A DNA stretch of 64,000 nt from Cymbomonas tetramitiformis (lineage: Eukaryota; Chlorophyta; Pyramimonadophyceae; Pyramimonadales; Pyramimonadaceae). Below are positions 40,806 through 53,147 of this stretch, one piece after another. The notes below the pieces were generated by a model. That model saw nothing but the letters and a program-made list of their open reading frames with translations, had not been told where the DNA came from and searched no databases. Made by a program: the position numbers and the translations under genes. How positions within the stretch are numbered: position 1 is the stretch's first letter; every line of letters begins with the position of its first letter. The DNA lies in NCBI GenBank assembly GCA_001247695.2, contig LGRX02027184.1, positions 1 to 64,000 on the forward strand, written 5' to 3'.

Positions 40806-40931
40806 TTGCATGCCTGACCTGGCACCTCACCTCTTCGGGGTGAGGTGGTGTCACGGAGACACAGACTTCCCCCCCCCTGGGGGAGAGTGCCCTGGTCTTT
40901 CTGTCACCCTTCGACCCCAGGTGCCAGGTCA
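40806..40931. repeat. Nested inverted repeat after the Gag-like gene
   Basis: Outer arms CTGACCTGGCACCT / AGGTGCCAGGTCAG (14 bp, perfect) enclose CACCTCACC-tcttcgg-GGTGAGGTG. The word GAGGTGGTG equals the polypurine tract of the copia elements in this window, followed by TGTCACGG; a degenerate 3' LTR start is possible. Confidence 0.5.
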
Positions 40932-40999
40932 GCTCCTCCGTCATCAGTGGTGGGGAAAATAAAACCCCTGTATTTTATTTTCATGCATCTTAGACTGCG

Positions 41000-42690
41000 A
41001 AACCACCCGAGCATCTCGTCCCAACTTCACAGAGTTTGTGGAGACTGAAAACACGCGTATATTCCACCGTTGTCGTTTATACCCACCGTTTATTTCACCG
41101 TCTCTGTTCGTTAATGCACGGGACGATTAGGTCGACGTAGGGAAACGCTTGCATATGCCAAAGAAACGTAAGCCGAGCGCGGTCCACCTTAGCAAGACTT
41201 CATATGTAATCTAGGGGTTCTTTCACAGGGTTTCACTTTTCAAGAGCCCCTCACAAACTAGGCAAGAGCCTCACAAACTGGATAGAGGAAAAAGTCCCGA
41301 AGCGAATTTTTGTTATAAATCATTTTTTGCAATTCACCATCAATTCTCTGCGATAGGACTTCTATCGACTCATTATCGATATCGATCACCCTTGCACCGG
41401 CATCCGGCATGCTCTGGCGTCACGTCACATGAGCGTCGCGTCATCCCAAAAGGCGTCACCCCAAAAGGCGCCTGCAACGCTCATAAACGATAAAGTCATC
41501 GATGATGATTTGTTTGGTGTCGATGCGCGATGTCGGTCTTATTTTATTCGATGCCGTCGCGTGACACACGACAGGAGCTACGTGTATCAGTTAAGTAAGC
41601 CGGCAACATTTACCGAACACTCACTCAACTCTCAACTGAAATACCTAGCTGGGACAAGTATATTTCCCATCCCGAGAGGCTAGCACTCGCATGTGGCGCA
41701 AAGACATCTAAGAGCACAGGACGCCGTCACGATTCCATAGCATCTGAGTGGAGCATAGGGACCTTCAACGCCAAGTGTGACTCCGCTCGTGTTTCAGCGG
41801 CCTTCGCTACCAGCGAATCCGGTCCACCTGTGGGCATTTTCGGAACCAGCCCACTTGATCTGCAAAGGCGGGCTATTCATCCGCAGCTGAAGTGCTGAAC
41901 ATCTATATCGAAAGCTGCGACGACGTTAAGTGACAGGCGCGTTTCGATTTTGCCCTCAGAATTGTTGGTCGGTCGGTCCAATCAAGCTGGTGGCCTCAGC
42001 GACCTCAGCGACGTCCGGGAGCCACAAAGATCCTTCCGAGGCATATTTTGTGGTTTAATATTTATTTTTCCTTTCATGATATAAGTCGGCATGATTTTGG
42101 TTGTCTTCGGCGGATGGCAACCTGCTTCCTGCTCGTGACTTCACTGCCTTGCGACTCCGATTTTCCTCTTGCCTGGCCATGCCCGCGGGTTACCCTTGAA
42201 AACTTCTCGTATTTTTTTCTGTTTACTCACCGTTATGTGTTTTAGCGAGCTGAACTATGGACACCAAGTCTCGTGCTCGAAGTCTTTATGGCTTGATGCT
42301 CTCCTTGAGACCCTGTAGGTTGGAGTAAAAATGTTCACAATTTCTCTCGCACAGCATTGCAATTCCACCACTGCACTGGCACTGCTAGAATCTTTCAACT
42401 ATGTTTAAACGGCTTACAGCGCTGAGGGTATTGCACAACGGCGTTCTGTTTTGTAGGGGAGCTTATTTTGAGGGATCCGTGGAAGCTGTTTGAGTAGTTC
42501 ACGGTGGCTGTTACAAATCATTCGAATCCGCTCGGAGCTTCTCCGCAGCTCGGTCCCTAAATTTCGTGGGGCATTTCAACGGAGTGCGCATGTGATAACG
42601 CAGGCTGGAGTCGGTCTCCTCTGCGGGGTCAGAGCTACGAGCTTCTTGCTTTCCCTGGAAACTGAGTGGCGGCTGCTTGTGCGCAGGCAG
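41000..42690. other. No recognised gene upstream of the zinc/UIM gene
   Basis: Short frames only (for example 41429-41683, 84 codons, Lys/Ala/Ser-rich start, no motif). It presumably contains the promoter and 5' untranslated region of the gene beginning at 42699. Confidence 0.4.
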
Positions 42691-42698
42691 AAGGCGCA

Positions 42699-45600
42699 AT
42701 GGGTGACGACCCGCTCACAGTAAAGTGGTGGTGCTCCTGGTGCAGTAAGCTGTGCATACACACGCTGACCGAAGAAAATGTGTTCGCTCGGAGCATTTAC
42801 ACATGTGGCCACTGCCACAGGTGCGTTCCGCTTTGTCGAAGCATCCTCCTCTGCCCCGCGCGAAGGCTACCGCAAAGTGCGAAGGCGACTCTAGCGTACT
42901 GCGGCCCAAAGCGGACACGGGAGCGCCCCGAACCCGATATTCGGAAGATCAACCCGAATGCGTTCACAGCTTCTTCTAAACGTCTCACACGCGTTGCTTC
43001 GCTGAAGAGCGCAGTCGCCCAGCGATAAAGCATATCGCAAATTTTAGATTTAAGTTGATATCGATTGCGTGCGAGACGTCTCGTCGGGTCTTTTCGTCCA
43101 AACTTGCCACGCACCCACGCCGCCTTTACGCTTCTCAGTCGAGGGGAGCGCCTACCGCCTGCACTCCGGCGCGGTCGTTGCCCTTGTGACCCCCCATTAC
43201 GTTCTGAGCGTCCGTGCCGAACGATGTTGCGCGTCGTTAGACTCCAATTTCCAAGTTCCCACGGGAGGCTCCTTCGATGCTGCGCCGGAAAGGGCATATC
43301 GATGAGATCTTACTTAGCTCGGCACTTCGCTGCGTTGTGGCACCTCCCGCAGGCGCACCTTGCCCTGCAGCACGTGCGACGAGGCGGGCGCAGAGGGGGG
43401 CGATCTCTGGGACAACTGGTTCTGTGCTGTCTGTGGAGGGGATCGTGATTACTGGCCCATGACGCGGTCACAGCCTCGCCCCGGTGGTCTCCCGTACGGC
43501 CAGCCACCGGTGTTTTATGGCCAGCAGGCGAATGGTCAGCAGGTCTTCTACGTGCCCGTGAGCCAGCTGCCGCAGGGCTACTATGTGCCGCCTCATACGG
43601 TGCGGTCCCTGTGACCTGCTCACGTGCGCACCCTGCACATACGGTGCGGCCCCTGTGACCTGCTCACGTGCGCACCCTGCACATACGGTGCGGTCCCTGT
43701 GACCTGCTCACGTGCGCACCCTGCACATACGGTGCGGTCCCTTTGACCTGCTCACGTGCGCACCTCGCTTTTTCCCGCCCGCTTGGAGGAGGCTCGAGCA
43801 TGTTGAGCGACCAGCTCGTCAAGGTGGCCGTTCACACCGAGAAGCAGGTCGCTCGAGTCGGTCCCTGCGGCTCTCGAACGGCTGCTTCTCGACGTTGTGA
43901 TCGCCGGTCGCCGCCTGTGCTAGCCGTGTGTGTCAACGGCCCACGCGTGGGGGGAAGGTGAAGCGTGTGTGCGGAAGCGCCGTGCACGGAGTCCTATTGG
44001 CTCTTGGCTTGGCTCACGGCTTTCCCGTCTTCGCAGAAACGCAGTGAAAGCGCTGTGGCATCGCAGTGATCTGCTCGCGGCTTTGGGCCTCGTGTGGGCC
44101 TCTCGAATCTGTGTGGATGCTGAGGCGCTATCGTGCTAAGTCCACGGCTTCCACTTTCCCGCTCTGACCTCTTCACACGGCTGCTACGCGCGCCCCTACA
44201 GCGATCTGGTCGGGCTCATATCATAGGAGGACCCTAAGGCGGGCCTTGTAGCCAGCTCACTGCAGTAGCTCAGCCTCCCCCGTGCTCCGGAGCCAGCCGG
44301 CGCTGCTGGATCGTGCGGAACAGCTGAGGTATTTCGGGTTCGGGTTTGTCGGCTCCGTTGGTGAGGAACAGGGATACGGCCCGGTGATGCAGCATCCGGG
44401 GATGCAGCAGCCGGTGATGCAGCAACCGCCTCAGCAACAACCAGGTGACCCCTCCGCAGGGACCCGAGTAGCTGACAGCTGAAACTTGGAAAGCTGATCA
44501 GCATCACAGGGCAGTCTGCGACTGAGATCTTCGCCTCTTTCATCCGTGGCTGCTAATCTGCCTGCTAGCATCTGACCTCGGCCCGGTTCCCCTGGTTGTG
44601 CTCCAGTGCCTGCGAGGGCTCCAGCGCCGGTGCAGCTGTCGGAGGAGGAGGAGGCGTTGCAGCGGGCCCTGTTCCTCTCACTGGAAGAAGCCCAGGAGCC
44701 TTCGAAGGCCACTTCCCGCGATGGTGCGCTGACCTGCCGTCGTCGTGCTGCCCTAGGCGTCGTCAGGCTTAGCTTGCACCTTGAGTGGGGCACGTATCTT
44801 GGCTCCCCGCCGCCATCTTGTTGATGTGCCCTCTCAGGGCTCTGCAGAGTCGGCCCTTAGGCTCTGCCAGGGATGCCAGCTGGGATATGCCTGAAGTGAC
44901 GTGGCTTGTTGATGCGCCCTCTCAGGGCTCTGCAGAGTCGGCCCTTAGGCTCTGCCAGGGATGCCAGCTGGGATATGCCTGAAGTATGGCAGTACGGCCT
45001 CGAGAAATGGGGGTCTGCGGGGACGCAAGAGGCGAACGCTCTGACCCGGTACGTGGGGGCCTCGCGTGTGCGTCTCAGCGATCCTCCGCCTCGAGGTGGA
45101 GCGGCAGATTGAGGAGTGGAAGGTGCATATGTATGCTGACAACCCACACCTCGAGAGCATTCCTCGGATCCGCGAGATGGAGGAGCGCGGCCGCATCACC
45201 GCACGCCTCATTGCCGAAGGTAGGGGCCTCGCTTTGACCTTGACCTCGACCTTACAGGAACCTTAGAGTTGCTGCTCCTGCCGCTTGAGCTCGTTTCCTC
45301 CGGTGCCCCCCCTTCTGCGAATCCTACTTTTGGTGCTCAACTGCTTCGACTGTCTTCCTCTGCCACTCCCCTTGCGCCCGACAATAGTCCGATAGTCCTC
45401 GCTCAGCCGCCGGCCTGCTACCCCAACTGTGCCTCTGCCACTCCCCTTGCGCCCGACAATAGTCCGATAGTCCTCGCTCAGCCGCCGGCCTGCTACCCCA
45501 ACTGTGCCTCTGGTCCTCCCCCTTGCAGAAGGCTGCCGGCAGGGGCACTACCCTCTTTATTTGACCCCTGCCCTGCGGGTTTCCTGGGCGCAGGTTATGG

Positions 45601-48600
45601 CAAGCCAAGCAGTGCAGGAGTCGAAGTTCCCCCACCAGCCAAGAGCGCTTCCGCCCGCCGCCCTGGAGGGAAAGCGCGGCAGACGCAGGAGGAGGCGGAC
45701 ATGGAGAAGGCCATCGCGGAGTCTTTGGCCCTCTCAAGTAAACGCCTGCGCGCTGCAGTGTCATCCCGCTGAAGCGCCAGCCGAGTGAAAGCGGAGTGCG
45801 CGCTGCAGTTGTGTCAGCTGTTCAAGCGGAGTCCGTGTTGCAGGCAGGTCACCGGCCAGCTGGTTGCTTTATAGCCACCTGCGCCCACTCCTCGCCCCAT
45901 CTTGCCAAGGCCCTTCGCTCCGAGTGCCCTTGAGGTCAGGGAGATAGATATGAAGGGAGAGCGTGGATTGGTTAAGCTGCTCCCATGGCTCCTCTCCCCC
46001 AACAGTTCCGAGGCGCTGTAAGTGAGCAAGTAGCTGCTTGGCTGTGGCGCAGGCAAGAAAATGTTTGACAACGGCGAAGGCAGGGCAGCCACCAACTCCA
46101 TGTCCGCACTGTTTGGGGATGAGGAGGAGGAGGACGACGGCCATGGCAGCGGTGGCAGACAGGCAGAGGTGGCACAAGCTGCAAGCGCCGGGGAGGCCTC
46201 GAGCTCGCGCTCCGCGATGGAGCCCCACCCGCGGTCCACGGCGGCCCAGGGTGTTTCGCTGGTGCGCGCGCGTTCGCCAGTATCAGCCCGGAAAGTTCAC
46301 CGTGTTACACTTACATCCCTTACCTCGCCCCATCGTCAGCGCTTTGCTGCGCGCCGAGCCCGGCCTCTGCTCCGCCCTGCTTGCCGGGTTTGAGTAGCGG
46401 CGCCCGCTTGTTGATATTGGCCGAGCGAAATGGCACATAACTGCTGTTTGCCCCCGCGGAGGCTGAGGACTTTGGGAGAGAGGCGGAGCGCTCCTCCACG
46501 AGCCAACGGACCCTCGAGGGGCGGAGGGGCCCTGCAGGCAGTGAGACAGTCTCTGCAGCAGAGTCTGCAGTGGATTGGAGCTTGAAGCTCACCCCAAACC
46601 GTGGATAACCGGGCATAACGGGCCGAAGCCGAAGTATGATATGCATATCAGTTCCGCGTGTCCCAAGATATGTACCGCTTGTTTTGTAACGGGGAGATGT
46701 CCTCGTGCCGAAACCCGGATGACGGAGCTTGGCATGAGAGAAGGTTTGGCGAGATGGGCAGCAAGGACCGTGGAAATGTGGAGGTGTCACCGGGTAAAGG
46801 ACGGGGCGGGGTGCTCCTCTGTTGTGTTGTAGGTTGTCCCGGAGCCGGCGCCCTCCGCTGCATCCACATCCTCCCTCCCCGTTGCCGGGACCTCCTCCTC
46901 CTCCTCCTCCTCCTCCTCCTTCTCCTCCTCAGCTGCTGCAACCTTACCGGCGGTGACAGTTGCTACAGCAGTTCCTGCTGTGGTGGAGGCAGTAGCCACG
47001 AAGGAGCCCAACACCAAGGTGGCCAATGAGGTGAGAGCTCCTCGCCTGCTGGATGCTCTCTCTGTAGATGTGCAGCACCAGCGCAGGCGTGCCACGGCCA
47101 CCTCCGACTCCGCTCTACGACGTCAGCGCGCTTGTGCGGGCGAGCCACAGGGGGGTGACGAGGCTGGCTTCTGGCTGCGGACCAATTTGGCCGCAGTGTA
47201 CCTGTTGCCGGCTATTCGAGGCGGAGACCACGACACTTTTCGTTTTGCGCGGTCCAACCCGGGGGAGTGGATGCCCCCCATTACTGCGGGCCAGCCACAG
47301 GGGGGTTGGCATGCCGTCTGCTCCTGGGCACGCGCAAGCCAATGGCTTGGGTAAACATTGTGAGCAAGGGTGTGCTTGGGGCTGTGGCTCCGGGGAGCGC
47401 GGGGGCATTTTGGATTGGTAGAAGGGATTCGGCGATGGCCGATGACTGGCGGAGGACGCGAGGCTCTCTTAGGTGCGTGGCGAGTTTATGGCGCTGCTTG
47501 CGTTTGTGTATGCAGGCGGACGCGAGGCCGAAGACGACTGGAACGACTGGAGCTGTCTCCAGCTCGGCGGGCACTTCACCGGCGCAGAGCTCCATTGCCG
47601 TAGATCCAATAGCATCCAGGCTTATGGCAACCCAGTTGTCAGGCGCGGACGACGAGTCCGACGACGGCAGCTTTGAGGATGATGACGACGACGACGACAG
47701 CTGTGTGCACGATGCAAAAGCCCGGAATGCTGTTTCCCCGCCGGCAGTTGTGCCTGTTGCCAGCTCACTGACAGCTGAGGTTGTGAATGATGGGCCCGCC
47801 ATCCAACTGTCTGACGAAGCAGCGGCGGCCGCCGAAGCGGAAGTGGCAACGCCTGCGAGCGCCCCATCCCCGGGGGCCAGCAAAGCCAGCTCCAAGGCTA
47901 CAGTCATCCTGGAGGCGAGCGGCCCAGCAGCCGCGGCCACAGTGAGCGTCGAAGGGCTGGCCGCCGAGACACCCAAATCCGGCACCAAATCCGGGGCGGT
48001 CACCGGGGTGCAGGCCGCCCAGTGCACACGGCAGCAGCAAAGCCTAGCTCAGCAGGCAGCGCAGCAGGTCCCAACTGACCCTACGATCCGACATTTTCTG
48101 GTGGCCCCTCCTGTTTGCTATTGGGCGATGCACCCGCAGTGTCTCCTGAGAAAAGAATCTCTGGGAGACTTTTTCTGAGAATCCTTCAGATGAGTGTTGA
48201 CTCACCCGGGAACTTCAAGTGGAGAGGCACCGTGACTTCGTGGTCCAGTGTGTGGTTCCATCGTGTGCAGTCTCTGTCTGGCTCGTGCGTGCCGTCATGT
48301 GCATGCTTGCGGATGCGCGTCATGTGCGTCATGGCTTTCATGTGCATGCTTGCGGATGCGCGTCGTGTGCGTCATGGCCGTCATGTGCATGCTTGCGGAT
48401 GCGCTGATGCGGAGGAAGCGTGCGCCGATGCAGGTGCAGAAGCGGAATTCCGTCAGCTCAGCCGCCACCACACCCTCCGTTGCCGCCGAAACCTCGCCGG
48501 CGCCGGCGGAGAGGAGAGCGTCCACCACGGAGAACAACCCCTTCGCCACCCTGAAGTCGAGGGACCAGCGGGAGACGGCCGAGGCTGCGCGCCTGCTTGC

Positions 48601-49980
48601 CAGCATGGGCGGCGCCTCACCCTCACCCACCCGGCCCAATCCGGCCTCCTCCGCCCCATCCCCTGCACAGGAAAAGGTGCCGGCGCCGGTGCAATCGAGC
48701 CCGAAGGCGGCGGCAAAGCCGGCCCCGAGCCCGGAACCAGCGACGGCCGCGGCTGCAAAGAGTGTCACGCCGGCAGCGGCTCGGGATCCGAAGGCGGCCT
48801 CAAGCGCTGCCTCGGTGCCGGTGTCCTCGCCCAGGTCCTTCCAGAAAGTGTCAGCAGCGGCGACTCCGGAGGTGACCGCTCCGCAGCAGGTAAAAGCTGG
48901 GAGCCTCTGCGGGGCGCACGCTCAGGTGTCCAAAGCGTTAGCGTAAGCAGTGTGCTGCCTCATCCCGATTGGCTGAAGTACTCCCTTGGCACAGGATGGA
49001 TATCTTCGACATTATTGCGTGACTCGCGGTGTAACAGAGCTTGTGCGCCTATCTGCATTTCTGGAGCAAGCTGCGGATATTGCAAAGGGCCCCCTGAATG
49101 CGGCGGCTGAGGGGCTGCCTTGCAGCGGCTACTGAGAGTGCGTGTCTGGGGATCAGGCGGAGAGGAGAGCGTCCACCACGGAGAACAACCCCTTCGCCAC
49201 CCTGAAGTCGAGGGACCAGCGGGAGACGGCCGAGGCTGCGCGCCTGCTTGCCAGCATGGGCGGCGCCTCACCCTCACCCACCCGGCCCAATCCGGCCTCC
49301 TCCGCCCCATCCCCTGCACAGGAAAAGGTGCCGGCGCCGGTGCAATCGAGCCCGAAGGCGGCGGCAAAGCCGGCCCCGAGCCCGGAACCAGCGACGGCCG
49401 CGGCTGCGAAGAGTGTCACGCCGGCAGCGGCTGGTCAGAAAGGTGTGGTCTCTGCTGTAGCTCCCGTGACGGCGGCACCATCTCCCACACCCTCGGCGCA
49501 GGCGAAGGTGCCAGCTGTGAGGGAGAAGCCAGCCGCAGCAAAATCGGCCAATAAGAAGGTGATTGCCGGCGCGATAAACCCAGGCATACCACCGTAGATG
49601 GGGTGGGGTCCTTGTGCTTCTGTGTTGTATATTTGTGAGACGCCGGCGCGTGCTTATCGCAGAGGGCATGAGGGAGAGTGGCACAGCGATCATAAAACTT
49701 TCTCACCAGACGCTGCCAGCGCTACAGATGTGTCCGTTGGCCAGAAAATACGTGTTAAACTTGGATGAAATTACACAAACTGCGCCCCCTCTAAAAGTTT
49801 ACTGCCGTTGTGAGATTGCTCAGGAAATGGCAAAACTGTCTTCCACAGGCGAGCGCAGCTGCACCGAAGGGTGCAGAAGATGATGCCAATGCTGAACTTT
49901 CTGCAGCAGCCAGGCGTTATATGCAAATGACAGCTGGTCGAAACAGCAATGGCGCTTCTTCCGATGAAGATGATGAATGA
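42699..49980 (+). CDS. 12-exon gene: cross-brace zinc module plus two ubiquitin-interacting motifs
   Basis: Exons: 42699-42820, 43353-43599, 44372-44444, 44607-44723, 45079-45219, 45594-45737, 46053-46261, 46833-47030, 47516-48067, 48434-48889, 49157-49558, 49849-49980. Every junction agrees in phase, giving 930 residues and a stop. Donors are mostly GTGCGN or GTGAGA-like; the GTCCCA donor after 48067 is weak. Residues 12-68 hold four C-x2-C pairs (C-x2-C-x20-C-x2-C-x6-C-x2-C-x15-C-x2-C), the spacing of a two-zinc cross-brace fold. A Gly/Tyr/Gln/Pro segment follows. UIM 1 is E-E-E-E-A-L-Q-R-A-L-F-L-S near residue 160; a charged helix comes from exon 5; UIM 2 is E-K-A-I-A-E-S-L near residue 275. 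The rest is acidic, Ser/Ala/Pro-rich and disordered, ending S-S-D-E-D-D-E. Inference: a ubiquitin-binding adaptor. No named orthologue recognised. Confidence 0.72.
43598..43770. repeat. 44-bp minisatellite at an exon-intron border
   Basis: Four units of type GTGCGGTCCCTGTGACCTGC plus TCACGTGCGCACCCTGCACATACG. The first unit starts at the GTGCGG donor of exon 2 of the zinc/UIM gene, so the donor itself is multiplied. Confidence 0.88.
44821..44987. repeat. ~88-bp tandem duplication in intron 4
   Basis: Two near-identical copies beginning TTGATG(T/C)GCCCTCTCAGGG and ending CTGGGATATGCCTGAAGT. Confidence 0.85.
45356..45508. repeat. 75-bp tandem duplication in intron 5
   Basis: Two identical copies of a segment starting CCTCTGCCACTCCCCTTGCG and ending CTACCCCAACTGTG. 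Confidence 0.88.
48296..48405. repeat. ~40-bp tandem repeat in intron 9
   Basis: Three diverged units built from GTCATGTGCATGCTTGCGGA plus TGCGC, upstream of the exon starting at 48434. Confidence 0.75.
48505..48781. repeat. Duplicated exon block, copy 1
   Basis: Identical, apart from about one visible substitution, to 49156-49432 (offset 651 bp = 217 codons, in frame). It covers most of exon 10. Confidence 0.95.
49156..49432. repeat. Duplicated exon block, copy 2
   Basis: Forms the first two thirds of exon 11. Its left edge falls at a 3' splice site, GGGATCAG|GCGGAG. Confidence 0.95.
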
Positions 49981-52118
49981 GCATGTGGCTACAGGGCGCC
50001 ATTGTTAGGGCCAGTGTGAGCAGTTGGTGGTGTGTAGCATGATTAAATCGGTATGAATCATGATGTGTGAGGAGGATTCCACGACCGTGGGGGATGGGTC
50101 AACCCCATACTTCCCTGCCGCATCCCTCTGCACCTAAGAAGAGAGTGAGTCTGGATGAGTCTGGATGAAACGGTGGTGCATCCACAGAAATGCTTAGACG
50201 ACAAATATGCACAGCTATCTACAGTTTAGAGTGTTGCACAATATGTTTTGTTTTTGTTTTTATGGCATGGTTCTTACTGTCAAAATACTTGAATGTGGTA
50301 TATACATATATGTATTTATATTTTTTGCCAGCAGATCAGCTGGCATCAATCAGTTTTTATTTGAAACACCCCCCCTTGCATCCCCAACACCCCTTGTACC
50401 CCCACGCAACCCTCAAGCAACCGCCAACACCTCCAAGCACCCCCATAGACCATCCATAGTCTCTCATGACGGGCCTGCATTAGGATCTTTAGCAAAGGCG
50501 GGCTCATGCTAAAAACCCCAGCTGGTATATTGGCCAGCGGCGGGCTAATGCTACTACGGCATCCTCTGATTTAGCATGAGCGGGGTCGTGCTTATGATTT
50601 TGGCATAGGCGGGCTCATGCTAAAATGCGCTGGCATATGTCAGCGGCGGGCTCCGGGCTGGTGCTCCAACAGTAGGATTGTTCAACTTTTTAAGATTATT
50701 CAAATCTAGGGCATGAATGAGTGATGCGATATAGCGTAATATTATAGTATCGAAATTTCGTCTCACGGTGACGTTTGATCTGAAGTAATGTTATTCAGAA
50801 ATATCTGATGTTATAATATTATTATTGCTCGTATATATGATATAATGTAATTATTATAAATCAATTGAGATATTGTGAAATATGAAAACAACACAACCAT
50901 GTATTTAAGGTAGCAAACTGTTTAATCCAATACATTATCTATAACATTTGTTATCAAGTTATCAAAAAAAAGGGGGGGCCATTTGCTCGTGAATTCTGCA
51001 CGTATTTGCAAGTGCTACTTGTTCAAGTATATTTTGCTGGCATACTGCCTTATAACGCATCCCGCAAGGGGTCGATTACCAAAGACCTTTGCATATGTTA
51101 CCTACCCTTTGTGAATACTTGTGATAACGCATAGGGTTTGAGGGGGTTTTGGCAAAATTTTGCCGAAAACGATGACAAATCAAATATACGGTAAATAGGT
51201 GCATATTTTTGTCGGTTTACTTTCATTTTATAACCTCCAACCTCAACCTAATACCATATGCGAAATTTTAGAACACTCCTCAATATGCCTAAGAGCCGCG
51301 TGTAAGAATCCTCAAAAACCCACTCCGTGCGAAGAGAAAAACTTCCAAAATTATAGCCACCCTATTTTTTGCTATAATAAGTTTCACATTTGAGCAAAAA
51401 AAAACATAACACTAACCTTCAAAAACCTTCCAATTTAAAGCGAATATTCCAATTTAAAGCAATGGTCGTTTTACCCCCATCAAAAGTACCAACTAGACAC
51501 CTAATAAAAGCACTTGCGCAAAGCGTCAATGTCGGCAACATGCATATTCATATTATGCATCTGAATCTCACACATCTATCGGATTTTATCGGCTTGGCGT
51601 CAAGCTTGAATACCGTGGCTCTTTTTTTTACCTGCCAATGGCAGCCGGCACGCGCATAGGCCAGATAACTTTCAACTTTCCCATATATCATCGTTAAATG
51701 TAAAAGTATGCATGAGATTAGCTAATATCTTCGACATGGAATAGAAACAATTAAAAATGTTGTTAAGCATGGGAAACGACTAGAATCCATTTTTTATTTG
51801 TTATTTGGGAGACATCATGTCGTATGTGGATATATTCAAGGGCCGGAGCATTTTTAACCTACGCGAATAACTTTGATAATTCGAAAACAGTAAGTAATAA
51901 CCCCCAAAAACCTTGTGAAACGGACGGCGAAAAGCTTTAAGTTGATATTCAAATACCCGAGAGGGACTATCCCGTTTATCCCACACGATTACTGGTCAGG
52001 TAAGGGACCCTACACCATCCCGGGGGAGGGATGTTATAAAGATAGTCTAGGTACTCGGACGCAGTCATAGTCTCCATTGGCAGTGCAGGCATGGGGTGCC
52101 CTGTAAGTAGGAAACTTA
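49981..52118. other. Gene-free, becomes AT-rich
   Basis: 3' flank of the zinc/UIM gene. Around 50480-50660 the words GGCGGGCTCATGCTAAAA and GCGGCGGGCT recur 3-4 times in both orientations (small hairpin repeat). From 50690 to 52070 AT-rich sequence without convincing exons. Confidence 0.45.
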
Positions 52119-52454
52119 ATGCCGATGAGCAGATGCAGTATAAACAAACTGCTCAAATGGTTCATAAATGTGGCCCGGCCAAAGAAAATGAGTTCTAAGC
52201 TGCTTAAAGAAACAGGGGTGCATCCGGATATGGTAAGACAGGTACTTGCAGAAAAGAAGTGCCCACTTACACCCCAATTGTGCCCATGGGTTGAGAAAGA
52301 GGGAGGGGTAAGTCGGCAGGAACATTACCTGGGAGCTCATCTCGACGGAACCCTGCAGCCTGCGGGAGGAAGGCCTTATTATAATGCCACACTCTGGCCT
52401 AGGGAATTGACCCTGATGGGATATGAATGGCGGAAGGCTTTGGGGAAGTGCTGA
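52119..52454 (+). other. Open frame of uncertain reality
   Basis: 111 codons, basic N-terminus and a Trp/Pro-containing middle. Another frame of the same stretch reads equally plausibly for 25 codons, so I see decayed coding sequence at best. No domain recognised. Confidence 0.2.
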
Positions 52455-52459
52455 AAGAA

Positions 52460-53147
52460 ATAGGGGTCTCAAACCGAGAAGTTAAACCGGTTCGATTAAG
52501 AAGCTGTCCAGGATGTAGTATAGACGGCACTCGCGAGAAAGAAATCTGCTCCATAAGGAGGGGGTGATGCCGGAAAATGTGCTTAAGGATGAGTCCCCGA
52601 GTATTTTGCAGTTTGAGTTTGGGGAAGAGAACGGGAGCATATCTTAGTAGATCGGCAGGGACCATGATTAACAGCTATATTCAATAACCCCCTCCCCCTC
52701 CCCCGCCCCTGTGAGGGATCCCGATTAGGAGCCCTAGCCCTCGGGGCAACCATGGCTGGGGTCGGAGCACCCCGGGTTCCCACGTTTCACCACCATCACT
52801 GCCCATTCCGACACCACCGCCACCTTGCTAGCATCAGCTCCGCGACCCTCGATGCCCCCCCCGACTTATTTTGTGGCCGACATGTTTTCCATCATAGTGC
52901 CGTGCCGCTGATGCGTCCATGCTTTGTGGAACGCAAAATGCTTTAGTAGACAGTTATGTATGTGAGGAACAGACTCTTGTAGCTCGTTTCGAGGGTTCTG
53001 CCTTACTCATCGATGTAAATGTTTTATCGTTATTATTATTTCGTCATCCGTGAACATATAAACAACATGAATTTATAAATTGGTCTTCTATTTCAGGGTA
53101 AATGTAATATCGTAATGAGATATGAATAACACTGATTTACCTATCGA
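52460..53147. other. No gene seen
   Basis: Mixed composition with a CCCCCTCCCCCTCCCCCGCC tract near 52690. No supported exon. Confidence 0.4.
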
